Positions 7,233-15,533 of a DNA stretch of 39,772 nucleotides are shown piece by piece. Below the pieces are notes generated by a model, which saw nothing but the letters and a program-made list of their open reading frames with translations, had not been told where the DNA came from and made no database searches. Origin of the DNA: Candidatus Rokuibacteriota bacterium (GTDB lineage: Bacteria; Bacteroidota; Bacteroidia; Flavobacteriales; Flavobacteriaceae); NCBI GenBank assembly GCA_900299425.1, contig OMJU01000060.1:1-39772 (forward strand). Reading direction: 5' to 3'. Position numbers and translations under genes: made by a program. The stretch's first letter is position 1; the number at the start of each line of letters is the position of its first letter.

Positions 7233-7672
7233 TTGGTTATGACCAGGACATCGCCATTGCGCTGTGCTCTGTAGGGCAGCATCGGATAGGCCTGACTCTC
7301 TGATTGATGCCCGCCCGTGACCAAATCGTAGCTATTGTTGTCTGCGCACTGGCATGTGGCTACCACACCCTGTAGGGTCATGATTGAACAATTATTTGGA
7401 CTGTGGTTGGGATCACTCAAATCAAAGGCTGTATACAGGCTGTTGTTTACATTATAGATAACAACACCCCCAATGCCTTGATTGTTCAGCACGACAAAAT
7501 TACCTGGGTATTTTAGTGGATTGTATTGAGGAAGATTCAGATTGAGATTCAGTGAGACTGGTACCGGATTCAAATAGGGATTGTTGATCAGCCGGGTGTC
7601 GTCTTCTCCTCCACAGCTCAATAAAAGTGTAATGAGCAGTAGACGAAGGGTTTGTAGGTTTAATTTGTACAT
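7229..7672 (-). CDS. Rieske-fold-like lipoprotein lacking the normal cluster ligands
   Basis: From the ATG at 7672 the product has a lipoprotein signal with LLLSC (lipid-attached Cys ~20), then a 128-residue outer part. An in-frame start at 7684 would add only four residues. The end resembles a Rieske domain (YTAFDLSDPNH...CSIMTLQGVVATCQC...YDLVTGG...LPYRAQRNGDVLVI), but the CxH...CxxH ligand pairs of a 2Fe-2S cluster are not intact: the first Cys position reads as Ser/Asp. Similar small lipoproteins often lie beside greA in flavobacteria. An Asn/Leu-rich stretch precedes the domain. Function unknown; a cell-envelope location is well supported by the lipobox. Confidence 0.78.
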   Translation of the reverse strand: MYKLNLQTLRLLLITLLLSCGGEDDTRLINNPYLNPVPVSLNLNLNLPQYNPLKYPGNFVVLNNQGIGGVVIYNVNNSLYTAFDLSDPNHSPNNCSIMTLQGVVATCQCADNNSYDLVTGGHQSESQAYPMLPYRAQRNGDVLVITN

Positions 7673-7745
7673 CGAGCAAATCAAAGGCCTTGTGTTTTGT
7701 TTTGGTTCTGAAATGTACGATAAAGTTATCAGAATAAAATTTTTA

Positions 7746-7753
7746 TATCTTTG
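7746..7753 (+). promoter_or_regulatory. Predicted greA -7 promoter box
   Basis: TATCTTTG matches TAnnTTTG exactly, with transcription expected near 7758-7760, about 100 bases before the greA start. No clear TTTG is present at the -33 distance. The leader hairpin begins at once after this box. Confidence 0.55.
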
Positions 7754-7757
7754 TATG

Positions 7758-7784
7758 AGATCCCATCACGTATGGGATCTTTTT
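7758..7784 (+). terminator. Terminator-like hairpin in the greA leader
   Basis: AGATCCCAT (7758-7766), loop CACGT, ATGGGATCT (7772-7780) is a perfect 9-bp stem whose last base begins a run of five T (7780-7784). It sits between the greA promoter and the gene, so most transcripts could end after ~25 bases. The only upstream gene is on the other strand, so this cannot be an ordinary gene-end terminator for it. Confidence 0.6.
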
Positions 7785-7856
7785 ATTCCCAACAACACAA
7801 ACTGGCTCGAATAACTAGGCGTTATGTTTGGGGATATTTTTTTTAAACTAGTCGAT

Positions 7857-8333
7857 ATGAGTAAAGTATCTTATTACACTGCAGAAGGATTAAAAAAATT
7901 GCGCGACGAATTAGATCGATTGCGTGATGTGGAACGACCAAAGGCGTCTCAAGCCATTGCCGATGCCCGGGATAAAGGGGATTTGAGTGAAAATGCCGAA
8001 TACGATGCGGCCAAAGAAGCCCAAGGTCTTTTGGAATTGCGCATTGCCAAACTCGAAGAGACCCTAGCTGGTGCGCGACTCATAGACGAATCTCAACTGG
8101 ATACTTCCAAAGTTTTGGTGCATTCCACAGTAAAAATCAAAAACACCACAAACAATATGGAGATGACCTATAAGTTGGTAGCCCAAAGCGAAGCCGATTT
8201 AAAGTCAGGTAAAATCTCTGTAGATTCCCCAATTGGTAAGGGATTGTTGGGTAAAAAAGTCGGCGATATTGCTGCAATTCAAGTGCCCAATGGGGTAATG
8301 AATTTTGAAATTATTCAAATTAGCCGAGATTAA
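7857..8333 (+). CDS. greA: Transcription elongation factor GreA
   Basis: GreA enters the RNA polymerase secondary channel and stimulates cleavage of backtracked RNA. From the ATG at 7857 the protein is 158 residues, the same length as the E. coli protein. The N-terminal coiled coil holds the acidic tip DKGDLSENAEYDAAKEAQG (~38-56), with the catalytic DLSENAEY. The C-terminal FKBP-like domain ends with SPIGKGLLGKKVGD. An in-frame ATG at 7824 would add 11 residues unlike the family and is rejected. HIT follows after 2 bases, so the two are probably one operon. A terminator-like hairpin in the leader suggests attenuation. Confidence 0.95.
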   Translation: MSKVSYYTAEGLKKLRDELDRLRDVERPKASQAIADARDKGDLSENAEYDAAKEAQGLLELRIAKLEETLAGARLIDESQLDTSKVLVHSTVKIKNTTNNMEMTYKLVAQSEADLKSGKISVDSPIGKGLLGKKVGDIAAIQVPNGVMNFEIIQISRD

Positions 8334-8335
8334 TC

Positions 8336-8731
8336 ATGGCCAGCATTTTCACCAAAATCATAGAAGGCAATATCCCCTGTTACAAGGTTGCAGAATCTGA
8401 TGATTTTTTGGCTTTTTTGGACATTAATCCAAATGCTAAAGGCCATACCTTATGTATCCCAAAAAAAGAGGTCAATAAACTGTTTGATCTCGATGCAGAG
8501 ATTTATGCCGGGCTTATGGAATTTTCACGTAAAGTGGCTGTAGCGCTGGAAAAGGCCGTGCCTTGTAAACGCATTGGAATGTCGGTTATCGGCCTGGAGG
8601 TGCCTCACGTTCATGTGCATTTAATTCCATTAAATACCATGGAGGACATTCGATTTGTCCAAAAAGTCACTTTAAGTCCTGAAGAATTCAAAGAACTAGC
8701 CGAGACTATATCCAGTCATTTTGAAGGCTAA
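8336..8731 (+). CDS. HIT family protein (histidine-triad nucleotide hydrolase)
   Basis: A 131-residue cytosolic histidine-triad protein, likely a nucleoside phosphoramidase or dinucleotide hydrolase. The signature HVHVH occupies residues 91-95 (HxHxH), preceded by FLDINPNAKGHTLCIPK in the usual position. It starts 2 bases after greA. Its last 26 bases overlap the convergent Zn-ribbon gene. Exact substrate is not predictable. Confidence 0.92.
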   Translation: MASIFTKIIEGNIPCYKVAESDDFLAFLDINPNAKGHTLCIPKKEVNKLFDLDAEIYAGLMEFSRKVAVALEKAVPCKRIGMSVIGLEVPHVHVHLIPLNTMEDIRFVQKVTLSPEEFKELAETISSHFEG

Positions 8732-9068
8732 GCCATAGCCCTATGCCTAGGATCAGCACAGTGATCACGGCGCCCAAAAGGAGTTTACTTTTCTTTTTTA
8801 ACTGAACACCGGAGGGCATCGGAGTGAAGCATTTTTTTTGGTAGGCATAAACGCGCTCTATAGCCTCGTCCCAGGCACCCGGATAAATCTCTTGACTGCA
8901 ATGTTGACAAAAGAGCTGTTCTTGAATTTCCGCTGAGGTTAGAATCATCCAAGAGTTTTCTTTTTGATTTTGGATAAAAGAAAAAACCATACCTCTAGCG
9001 GAGAAACAATTAGGACAATGATTGTTGATGTCAGCCCTGTGTATGACAAACTCCTTTGCGATCATCAT
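8706..9068 (-). CDS. Small zinc-ribbon, tail-anchored membrane protein of unknown function
   Basis: A 120-residue protein with two knuckles, C18-x2-C21 and C54-x2-C57, that could bind one zinc ion, and a single C-terminal membrane helix (~96-114) after a KKKSK stretch. This suggests a cytosolic N-terminal domain anchored by its tail. It overlaps the stop of the upstream histidine kinase by 4 bases (ATGA), so the two are translationally coupled. The start could also be the second of two adjacent ATG codons. It may modulate the kinase, but this is only inference from coupling. Confidence 0.72.
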   Translation of the reverse strand: MMIAKEFVIHRADINNHCPNCFSARGMVFSFIQNQKENSWMILTSAEIQEQLFCQHCSQEIYPGAWDEAIERVYAYQKKCFTPMPSGVQLKKKSKLLLGAVITVLILGIGLWLSLQNDWI

Positions 9069-10219
9069 GAAATTTCAGGGAGATTAATTTCTAGGGTACT
9101 GCCTTGGTCTTTGACACTTTTCAACACTCGAATTTTACCCTGGTGATAGTCTTCTATAATCCGGCGAGCCAATGATAGTCCTAGACCCCAACCGCGTTTT
9201 TTTGTCGTAAACCCAGGGCGAAATATTTTATTGAAATACTTCTTTGGGATGCCTTTGCCATTGTCTGTTATGTGCAGCAAGACGCGTTTATTTTGAACGC
9301 TAAGTTGAATGGCAATGGTTCCTTGACCTCGCATGGCATCGACACCATTTTTAACCAAATTTTCAAGGGTCCAACTAAAGAGCTCGGCATTGAGGGGGAC
9401 CTGAATCGCTCTTTGTGGCAAATCTATTTCAAACTCAATCAAATTAGAACTGCGGCTTTTGAGATAATCACAGGTTTCTTTAGTGAGAGCCACAATATCC
9501 ATAGGAACAAGCGTTGGCGCAGAGCCAATTTTCGAAAAGCGATCGGTGATTTTTTTTAATCGATTGATGTCATTTTCAATCTCGTCAATATAGTTTTTAG
9601 GGATGTCGTGTGCTTTTAAAAGTTCTGCCCAGCCCACTAGTGAAGATAGTGGCGTTCCGATCTGATGCGCTGTTTCTTTGGCCATACCCACCCAAAGCTT
9701 ATTCTGCTCGGCAGATTTTGAGGTGTTGTAGAAAAAAACCAATGCCAAAAAGAACAGTAGTAATATGATCAATAAAACAAGCGGATAGTATTTGATTTTC
9801 ATTATGGCCGGAGAATTTCCGTAATAGATGGTTTGGAGCAATTCATTATTGTATCGAATCTCAATAGGATTAAACTCGGAGCTAAATTGTTTGATGAGTA
9901 CTTGTCGTTTTTCGGGATCATTAAGGACCTCATTGGATAGGTTGTTTGCCGAATAGGTGTTCTCTTTATGGGTGTAGAGAATCATCGGGGTGGTGGTATT
10001 GCTCTGAAGAATGTTGAGCACAAGTTTACTGTTCCAGTCCTTATTGGTGATATCGACTTGTTGAAACTCTTCAAAAGCTCCGGCCCAAATCGACATCTTG
10101 TGCCGTTCATTTTCCTTGAGTTGGTTAAAAAGTCGATAGGTATTCCAGGCAATTAGGGATACAATAAGGGCTGAGAGCACTACAAATAGCCAACGAGTAA
10201 AATCGCTAAGAGTTCGCAT
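9065..10219 (-). CDS. Sensor histidine kinase (orphan)
   Basis: A 384-residue membrane histidine kinase. A first membrane helix (~10-30), an extracytoplasmic segment (~35-140) and a second helix (~145-165) lead to the H-box AKETAHQIGTPLSS with phospho-acceptor His185. The ATPase part has the N-box ENLVKNGVDAM (~286-296), DNGKGI (319-324), FRPGFTTK and GWGLGLSLARRI. The H-box 'HQIGTPLSS' is the HELxTPL variant common in Bacteroidota. No response regulator is adjacent; the only partner is the coupled Zn-ribbon gene. Signal unknown. The start at 10219 gives a standard N-terminal helix. Confidence 0.9.
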   Translation of the reverse strand: MRTLSDFTRWLFVVLSALIVSLIAWNTYRLFNQLKENERHKMSIWAGAFEEFQQVDITNKDWNSKLVLNILQSNTTTPMILYTHKENTYSANNLSNEVLNDPEKRQVLIKQFSSEFNPIEIRYNNELLQTIYYGNSPAIMKIKYYPLVLLIILLLFFLALVFFYNTSKSAEQNKLWVGMAKETAHQIGTPLSSLVGWAELLKAHDIPKNYIDEIENDINRLKKITDRFSKIGSAPTLVPMDIVALTKETCDYLKSRSSNLIEFEIDLPQRAIQVPLNAELFSWTLENLVKNGVDAMRGQGTIAIQLSVQNKRVLLHITDNGKGIPKKYFNKIFRPGFTTKKRGWGLGLSLARRIIEDYHQGKIRVLKSVKDQGSTLEINLPEIS

Positions 10220-10300
10220 AAGGCTGAAATTCCGATTAAAGATAAGGCAATTATGTTAATATTAATACCAGCTACTTTTTTATGATTTACCCATTTAAAC

Positions 10301-10308
10301 TACCTTTA
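10301..10308 (+). promoter_or_regulatory. Predicted -7 box six bases before a start codon (possible leaderless mRNA)
   Basis: TACCTTTA resembles TAnnTTTG with a final A. Its last base is 6 bases before the A of the flavin reductase ATG at 10314, so transcription would start at or next to the start codon. Confidence 0.4.
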
Positions 10309-10313
10309 CATAG

Positions 10314-11144
10314 ATGTTGCATTTAGATCCAAATCAATTACAAACACCTCGCTTGCACGGGTATCTTTTGGGGGCTATTGGCCCTCGACCCATATGTTTT
10401 GCCAGTACTGTAGATCAGCAGGGTAAGGTAAATTTAGCGCCTTACAGTTTTTTCAATGTGTTTAGCGCGAATCCCCCTGTTTTAATTTTTTCTCCGGCAA
10501 GACGCGTTAGAGATAATACGGTAAAGCACACCCTAGAAAATGTTCAAGAGGTGCCCGAGGTTGTGATCAATGTGGTCAACTACGCTATGGTGCAACAGAT
10601 GAGTTTGGCCTCGACCGAGTACCCTAAAGGAGTCAACGAGTTTATAAAAGCGGGATTTACTATGGAGCCTTCGGACTTAGTCAGTCCCCCTAGGGTAAAG
10701 GAAGCACCGGTACAGCTAGAATGTAAAGTCATAAATGTAGTCCCAATGGGCACTGAGGGCGGTGCAGGTAATTTAGTCATGGCTGAAGTCGTACGCTTAC
10801 ATATCGATGGACAAATCCTCGATGAGCAGGGCCAAATAGACCCTGAAAAAATAGATCTTGTTGCCCGTATGGGGGGCAATTGGTATTCTCGAGCCAAATT
10901 AGGTTTGTTTGAGGTGGCTAAGCCGAATGGTGATCTGGGCATTGGCATAGACGCTTTGCCTGTGGCCATAAGAGAGAGTGCAGTGCTTTCAGGCAATGAT
11001 TTGGCGCAATTGGCCAATGTAAGTGCTCTTCCTGAGGGCGTAACACAGCACAGTGGTCGTAACATTAATGGTCACAAAATAGCCAAGCAACTGATACAGC
11101 AAGGCGCTATACAGCAAGCTTGGCAGACCTTGATTGAAGAATAA
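10314..11144 (+). CDS. Flavin reductase family protein
   Basis: A 276-residue FMN-binding split-barrel protein of the flavin-reductase-like family, which reduces free flavin with NAD(P)H or acts as a related flavoprotein. LLGAIGPRPICFASTVD (~17-33), VNLAPYSFFNVFSANPP (~39-55) and the substrate-side NDTVKHTLEN-like block (RDNTVKHTLENV) are the conserved flavin-binding regions. LVARMGGNWYSRAK is the typical C-terminal motif of this larger subtype. The start ATG matches the family N-terminus MLHLDP. It is divergent from the histidine kinase and followed by the DUF3127 gene after 25 bases. Confidence 0.88.
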   Translation: MLHLDPNQLQTPRLHGYLLGAIGPRPICFASTVDQQGKVNLAPYSFFNVFSANPPVLIFSPARRVRDNTVKHTLENVQEVPEVVINVVNYAMVQQMSLASTEYPKGVNEFIKAGFTMEPSDLVSPPRVKEAPVQLECKVINVVPMGTEGGAGNLVMAEVVRLHIDGQILDEQGQIDPEKIDLVARMGGNWYSRAKLGLFEVAKPNGDLGIGIDALPVAIRESAVLSGNDLAQLANVSALPEGVTQHSGRNINGHKIAKQLIQQGAIQQAWQTLIEE

Positions 11145-11169
11145 TAAAACGTAATTAAATAATAAAATA

Positions 11170-11541
11170 ATGGAAATACAAGGCACCGTAAAAGTAGTAG
11201 GAACAACCCAAACTTTTGGCAGTAATGGATTTAGAAAACGTGAATTAGTAGTCACCACTCAAGAGCAATATCCACAGCACTTAATGATAGAATTTGTGCA
11301 AGACAAAACGGACTTATTGAACTCAATTAGTGCGGGTCAATCGGTTAAGGTTGGGATCAATTTAAGAGGACGCGAGTGGGTGAATCCTCAGGGAGAGACT
11401 AAATATTTCAATTCTATTCAAGGGTGGCGCATAGAGCTACTTGAGGCCGCTGCCCAAAACATGCCTCCGATGCCTCCAGAGGATGCCTTTGAGCCTATTG
11501 GAGATCACCAAGAAGATGAGCACGATGATTTGCCATTTTAA
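11170..11541 (+). CDS. DUF3127 family protein with SSB-like acidic tail
   Basis: A 123-residue protein matching DUF3127, which I read as a predicted OB-fold (EIQGTVKVVGTTQTFG, KRELVVTT, VKVGINLRGREWVN, YFNSIQGWRIE). It ends with an acidic linker and the tip DDLPF, the same kind of ending as the single-stranded DNA-binding protein tail (DDDIPF in E. coli) that recruits repair proteins. Function is unproven; a single-strand-binding or SSB-partner role is inference. The stop overlaps the next gene's ATG by one base (TAATG). Confidence 0.85.
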   Translation: MEIQGTVKVVGTTQTFGSNGFRKRELVVTTQEQYPQHLMIEFVQDKTDLLNSISAGQSVKVGINLRGREWVNPQGETKYFNSIQGWRIELLEAAAQNMPPMPPEDAFEPIGDHQEDEHDDLPF

Positions 11542-12980
11542 TGAGGCTAACCACAATCATAGAAACCCTCTTTAGACGGTTTTTACCGTCACCTTTTTCA
11601 ATTGCATTATTACTCACGGCCATGACTTTTGTCTTGGCCTTGATTTTTACAGAGCCACAAACCACAGATCCTTATTGGCTGAGTTTACTGGGATATTGGG
11701 AGCAAGGGATTTGGCAAAAAGATCTTTTGGTCTTCGCCTATCAAATGATGCTCATTTTAGTGTTGGGCCACATGTTAGTTTTGAGCCCCGTTATGAATCG
11801 ATTTATTTCGGCCATGACTAGCGGCATCAAAGGGACGACTCATGCTGTCGTTCTGGTTTCTGTATTGACTATGTTGGTTTCCTTTTTTAATTGGGGGCTC
11901 GGTCTAATTTTTGGAGCGCTTATGGCGCGAAAAGTTGGAGAAGCCGCTCAATTACAGGGCAGAAAAATTAATTACCCACTGGTCGGTGCGGCGGCCTATG
12001 TAGGCATGATGATTTGGCATGGGGGGATCAGCGGTTCAGCTCCTGCCAAAGTGGGGGAAAGTGGCCATTTGCGTGGTTTAGTGGGCGATGAGATGGGCGC
12101 TTTTTTACCGGACTACATCGCCTATACAGATACGGTATTTAGTCCTGAGAATATTGTGATTTTTATTATACTGCTCATTGGCACACCACTTTTGCTCATC
12201 TGGATAGGGGGTCCAGGAAAAGATGCCATCCCAGAGCTTGGAGTTTCTTACGATAAAAATCGTCAAGGGAATGACCCTTCCGAAATATCGAATATTAAGG
12301 AATCTCAAAAGCTGGATCGGGATAAAAAAAATTCGCCCCTTAGTTTCAGGTCGTGGATTAATATCAGCTGGGATGAGTCGAAACTCCTGGCCTATGGATT
12401 CGGTATTGCCATAATACTTGCTTTTGTATACAATTATGGGGCGACATTGGCCGGAGGGATTGTCACGCCGAATATGCTGAATTTCTTCATGCTTGGTTTG
12501 ATTTTTTTATTGCACGGCAGTATCTCAAGTATATTGCGCGCTGTGGATGAGGCCATCTATGGAGCTTCCGGGATTTTAATTCAATTTCCACTTTATTTTG
12601 GCATTATGGGCGTGATGCAAAATAGTGGATTGGTTGTGGCCATTGCCGATTATTTTGTCGCACTGTCCAGTCCGCAAACATTGCCTTTATTGACTTTTTT
12701 TAGCGCGGCTATCGTCAATGTGTTTATTCCCTCGGGCGGAGGTCAATGGGCGATCCAAGGCCCGGTCATCCTTGAGGCAGCAATTGCTCTAAAGGTCCCA
12801 GTTGAAAAGGTAATTATGGCCCTGGCTTATGGTGATCAATTGACCAATATGTTACAACCTTTTTGGGCCCTGCCTTTGCTAGGGATTACAAAATTAAAGG
12901 CCAGTGAGCTATTGCCCTACACGTTGTGGGTGATGTTGCTCGGCATCTTGGTCTTTGTGATCGGTTTGATCCTGTGGTAG
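11541..12980 (+). CDS. Short-chain fatty acid transporter, AtoE family
   Basis: A 479-residue inner-membrane protein with about eleven to twelve hydrophobic helices, resembling AtoE-type short-chain fatty-acid transporters. Conserved stretches include PSPFSIALLLT at the N-terminus, FNWGLGLIFGALMARKVG, MIWHGGISGSAP, and VFIPSGGGQWAIQGP followed by GDQLTNMLQPFWALPLLG near the end. The loop at ~230-265 is unusually polar and probably cytosolic. Translational overlap (TAATG) with the DUF3127 gene suggests shared transcription, but no functional link is obvious. Confidence 0.9.
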   Translation: MRLTTIIETLFRRFLPSPFSIALLLTAMTFVLALIFTEPQTTDPYWLSLLGYWEQGIWQKDLLVFAYQMMLILVLGHMLVLSPVMNRFISAMTSGIKGTTHAVVLVSVLTMLVSFFNWGLGLIFGALMARKVGEAAQLQGRKINYPLVGAAAYVGMMIWHGGISGSAPAKVGESGHLRGLVGDEMGAFLPDYIAYTDTVFSPENIVIFIILLIGTPLLLIWIGGPGKDAIPELGVSYDKNRQGNDPSEISNIKESQKLDRDKKNSPLSFRSWINISWDESKLLAYGFGIAIILAFVYNYGATLAGGIVTPNMLNFFMLGLIFLLHGSISSILRAVDEAIYGASGILIQFPLYFGIMGVMQNSGLVVAIADYFVALSSPQTLPLLTFFSAAIVNVFIPSGGGQWAIQGPVILEAAIALKVPVEKVIMALAYGDQLTNMLQPFWALPLLGITKLKASELLPYTLWVMLLGILVFVIGLILW

Positions 12981-13067
12981 CTGCTGTTATTGTTGCTGTA
13001 TTTTTATACAATGTTAATTTATAGAGACTCAAAGTCATTTTAATTATCTTGCTCAAAATATATTGTC

Positions 13068-14804
13068 ATGAATCGATTTGCTCAAATTTTCCTACTACTT
13101 AGTGTTGTAAGCACCTCCATACTTTGGAGCCAAAACCCCCTGCCAAAGGGATTAACACAATCCGAGAAAATAAGCCTTGGCAGTATATCATTTACGCAAA
13201 ATAGAGTCACTGACCCACCCACAGAGCCAGTAAGAGCCATGGCCGAATGGGAAGAAGTCGAGTATTTAGTAATCACTTGGGAGTCTAACTTCCAAAACAT
13301 TTTGCGCCAAATTGTGGCTGCTGCAGTTAACGAATGTAAAGTGATCATCACTACACAAAACCAATCTTCTGTATCGAATTATCTTTCTTCAGCAGGAATT
13401 GATTTAAGTCAGGTCATCTTCATGAATGAGAATTGGGACTCAATTTGGATTCGCGATTATGCGGGTAATACAGTTTATAGCAATGATGTTGGAGAGCGTG
13501 CCATCACTGATTGGATTTACAACAGACCCCGCCCAAATGATGACGTAATGCCTTCTGCTCACGCTTCACTACTTGACTTACCCATTTATATTACCAATAC
13601 AGGAACGAATGATTTAGTGAATACAGGAGGTAATTTTATGAGTGATGGATTGGGGACTGCTTTTGCTTCAGACCTCATACTCGATGAAAACGCAGCAGGG
13701 AATCCTTATGGGGTCAGTGCAAAAACAGAGGCTGAAATCGATGGCATTATGAACGCCTATATGGGAATTGATCGTTACATTAAAATGCCGACCCTGCCCT
13801 ACGATGTGATTCATCATATCGACATGCATATGAAATTATTGGACGAAGAAACCCTTTTGGTAAGTCAATATCCGCCGGGAGTTGCTGATGGGCCACAGAT
13901 TGAAGCCAATATCTCCGAAGTTGTGGCGAACTACCCTTCTGTCTTTGGCACGCCCTACAAGGTAGAGTGGATTCCCGCCCCGCCCAGTAGTTCAGGACAA
14001 TACCCCGATACAGGGGGCTATTATCGCACTTTTACCAATGCGGTATTTATCAATAAGACAGTACTGGTACCTACATACCGTCCTGAGGTAGATGGCCCCG
14101 CACTTGAGCGTTGGCAGGAACTCTTACCTGGATATAATATTGTGGGAATCGATGTAGACAATTCAGAGGAGAATTTAATTTCACTGCTTGGGGCTATACA
14201 CTGCATCACGCATACCATAGGGGTGGATGAACCTTTGTGGATTGTTCATCAACCTATCGACCAAGCAGCTCAAGGAGCGATGGTGTCGGTCGATGCTCGT
14301 ATCGAGCATAGTTCAGGCATACAAGAGGCTATGGTCTATTGGCGTGAGGGTTCAGGGAGCTTTAATGCAGTGCCTATGACTGCTATTGGAAATGATTTGT
14401 GGAGTGCCGATCTGCAAATGCCCAATACCGTCAGTCAGGTGGATTACTACATTCAGGCCACGGCTAACTCTGGCAAAACACTCGTGCGACCTTTGGTCGC
14501 GCCTGATGGCTTTTGGACCATTAACGTGGGGAATTTATCCATAGAAGATTTCAGTTCAAGACGCTTTATTTCAGATGCGGTGCCTAACCCAACAAATGGA
14601 GCCGTGGAATTCAGACTCAATCAGATTCATGAGACCATACAGGTGATTATTTACAATGTTTTAGGTCAAGAGCTCTATCATGGCGAAATCCCGCAAGGTC
14701 ATGGCAATTACCGCCTTGAATTAAACCCTGAATGGCAAGGGGTCTTATGGGTACAATTTGAAGGTTCTTTTGGACGGGTGCACCGTCAGATCCTCAAACT
14801 CTAG
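13068..14804 (+). CDS. Secreted T9SS-sorted deiminase, peptidylarginine-deiminase (PPAD)-like
   Basis: A 578-residue exported guanidino-group-modifying enzyme with the same domain order as Porphyromonas gingivalis PPAD: signal peptide (~1-21), deiminase beta/alpha-propeller (~55-395), Ig-like domain (~400-488), and type A T9SS sorting domain (~495-578, with AVPNPTNG and NVLGQELY). Residues equivalent to the PPAD catalytic set are W127, D130 (IWIRDYAG), H250/D252 (HHIDMH), N324 (TFTNAVFIN) and C379 (GAIHCITH). YNRPRPND (151-158) carries R153 and R155, matching PPAD R152/R154, which bind the C-terminal carboxylate of substrate peptides. Automatic annotation would probably say agmatine deiminase, but secretion and the RPR motif favour a peptide substrate. 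No linked partner genes are visible. Confidence 0.88.
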   Translation: MNRFAQIFLLLSVVSTSILWSQNPLPKGLTQSEKISLGSISFTQNRVTDPPTEPVRAMAEWEEVEYLVITWESNFQNILRQIVAAAVNECKVIITTQNQSSVSNYLSSAGIDLSQVIFMNENWDSIWIRDYAGNTVYSNDVGERAITDWIYNRPRPNDDVMPSAHASLLDLPIYITNTGTNDLVNTGGNFMSDGLGTAFASDLILDENAAGNPYGVSAKTEAEIDGIMNAYMGIDRYIKMPTLPYDVIHHIDMHMKLLDEETLLVSQYPPGVADGPQIEANISEVVANYPSVFGTPYKVEWIPAPPSSSGQYPDTGGYYRTFTNAVFINKTVLVPTYRPEVDGPALERWQELLPGYNIVGIDVDNSEENLISLLGAIHCITHTIGVDEPLWIVHQPIDQAAQGAMVSVDARIEHSSGIQEAMVYWREGSGSFNAVPMTAIGNDLWSADLQMPNTVSQVDYYIQATANSGKTLVRPLVAPDGFWTINVGNLSIEDFSSRRFISDAVPNPTNGAVEFRLNQIHETIQVIIYNVLGQELYHGEIPQGHGNYRLELNPEWQGVLWVQFEGSFGRVHRQILKL

Positions 14805-14834
14805 TAAGCAATAAATTCTAGAAAGCCTCGGGGG

Positions 14835-15533
14835 CTATACAGCATTTGAAGCTAGTGAAGCCTCAAAAATTTCTAAACTCACTGCCTCCTCTACGCTAAA
14901 ATCACCGATGCCTATGCGCCTTAGTTCCGTCAGATGCGCTCCGCTACTAAGGGCTGCACCGAAATCATGAGCCAAGGATCGAATATAAGTCCCTTTGCTA
15001 CAGCGCACGGCAAAGGCTACCTCGGGCAGTGCTATGTCCGTAATATCGAAAGATTGAATCGTAATTGCGCGTTCAGGCAGCTCTGTGGTTTTGCCCTCTC
15101 TAGCCAATGAGTAGAGTCGTTTCCCATCTTTTTTAATGGCCGAAAAAATCGGAGGTTTTTGTAAAATGCTGCCCGTAAATTGATCGGTGGCCTCATGAAT
15201 CATCTCCGCAGTGATATGCTCGTGTTTAAAGGTGGCGTCCACCTCAGTCTCCAAATCATAACTCGGGGTGGTTGCCCCGAGCTTCAAGCGACCCGTATAG
15301 CTTTTCTCTTGGCCCTGATAGGTCTCAATGGATTTAGTCATGGCGCCGGTACACAGAATCAATAATCCTGTAGCTAAGGGATCCAAAGTCCCGGCGTGGC
15401 CGACTTTTAACTTTTTCAATCCGTACTGTTTGCGGATGAGCCATCTGACTTTATTGACCACTTGAAAAGAGGTCCAATTTAACGGCTTGTCGATCAGAAT
15501 CACTTGACCTTTTACATATGGATTTTCTGACAT
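14835..15533 (-). CDS. truB: tRNA pseudouridine-55 synthase TruB
   Basis: Makes pseudouridine 55 in the T-arm of tRNA. The catalytic block GHAGTLDPLATG has the nucleophile Asp51; KSYTGRLKLGATTPSYD (~84-100), QKPPIFSAIKKDGKRLY and KGTYIRSLAHDFG are the family's conserved motifs. The length of 232 residues is usual for Bacteroidota TruB lacking the long C-terminal PUA region. Start and uppP stop meet at 15533, so it is the last gene of the ftsX-DUF3098-uppP-truB operon. Confidence 0.95.
   Translation of the reverse strand: MSENPYVKGQVILIDKPLNWTSFQVVNKVRWLIRKQYGLKKLKVGHAGTLDPLATGLLILCTGAMTKSIETYQGQEKSYTGRLKLGATTPSYDLETEVDATFKHEHITAEMIHEATDQFTGSILQKPPIFSAIKKDGKRLYSLAREGKTTELPERAITIQSFDITDIALPEVAFAVRCSKGTYIRSLAHDFGAALSSGAHLTELRRIGIGDFSVEEAVSLEIFEASLASNAV

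Noticed and set aside
10580-11065. 161-codon minus-strand open frame inside the flavin reductase gene
   Set aside because: It is antisense to a well-supported gene, has no motif and no promoter.
14815-14840. AGCC-TCGGG-GGCT as a terminator between the deiminase and truB genes
   Set aside because: The stem is only four pairs and no T-run follows on either strand.
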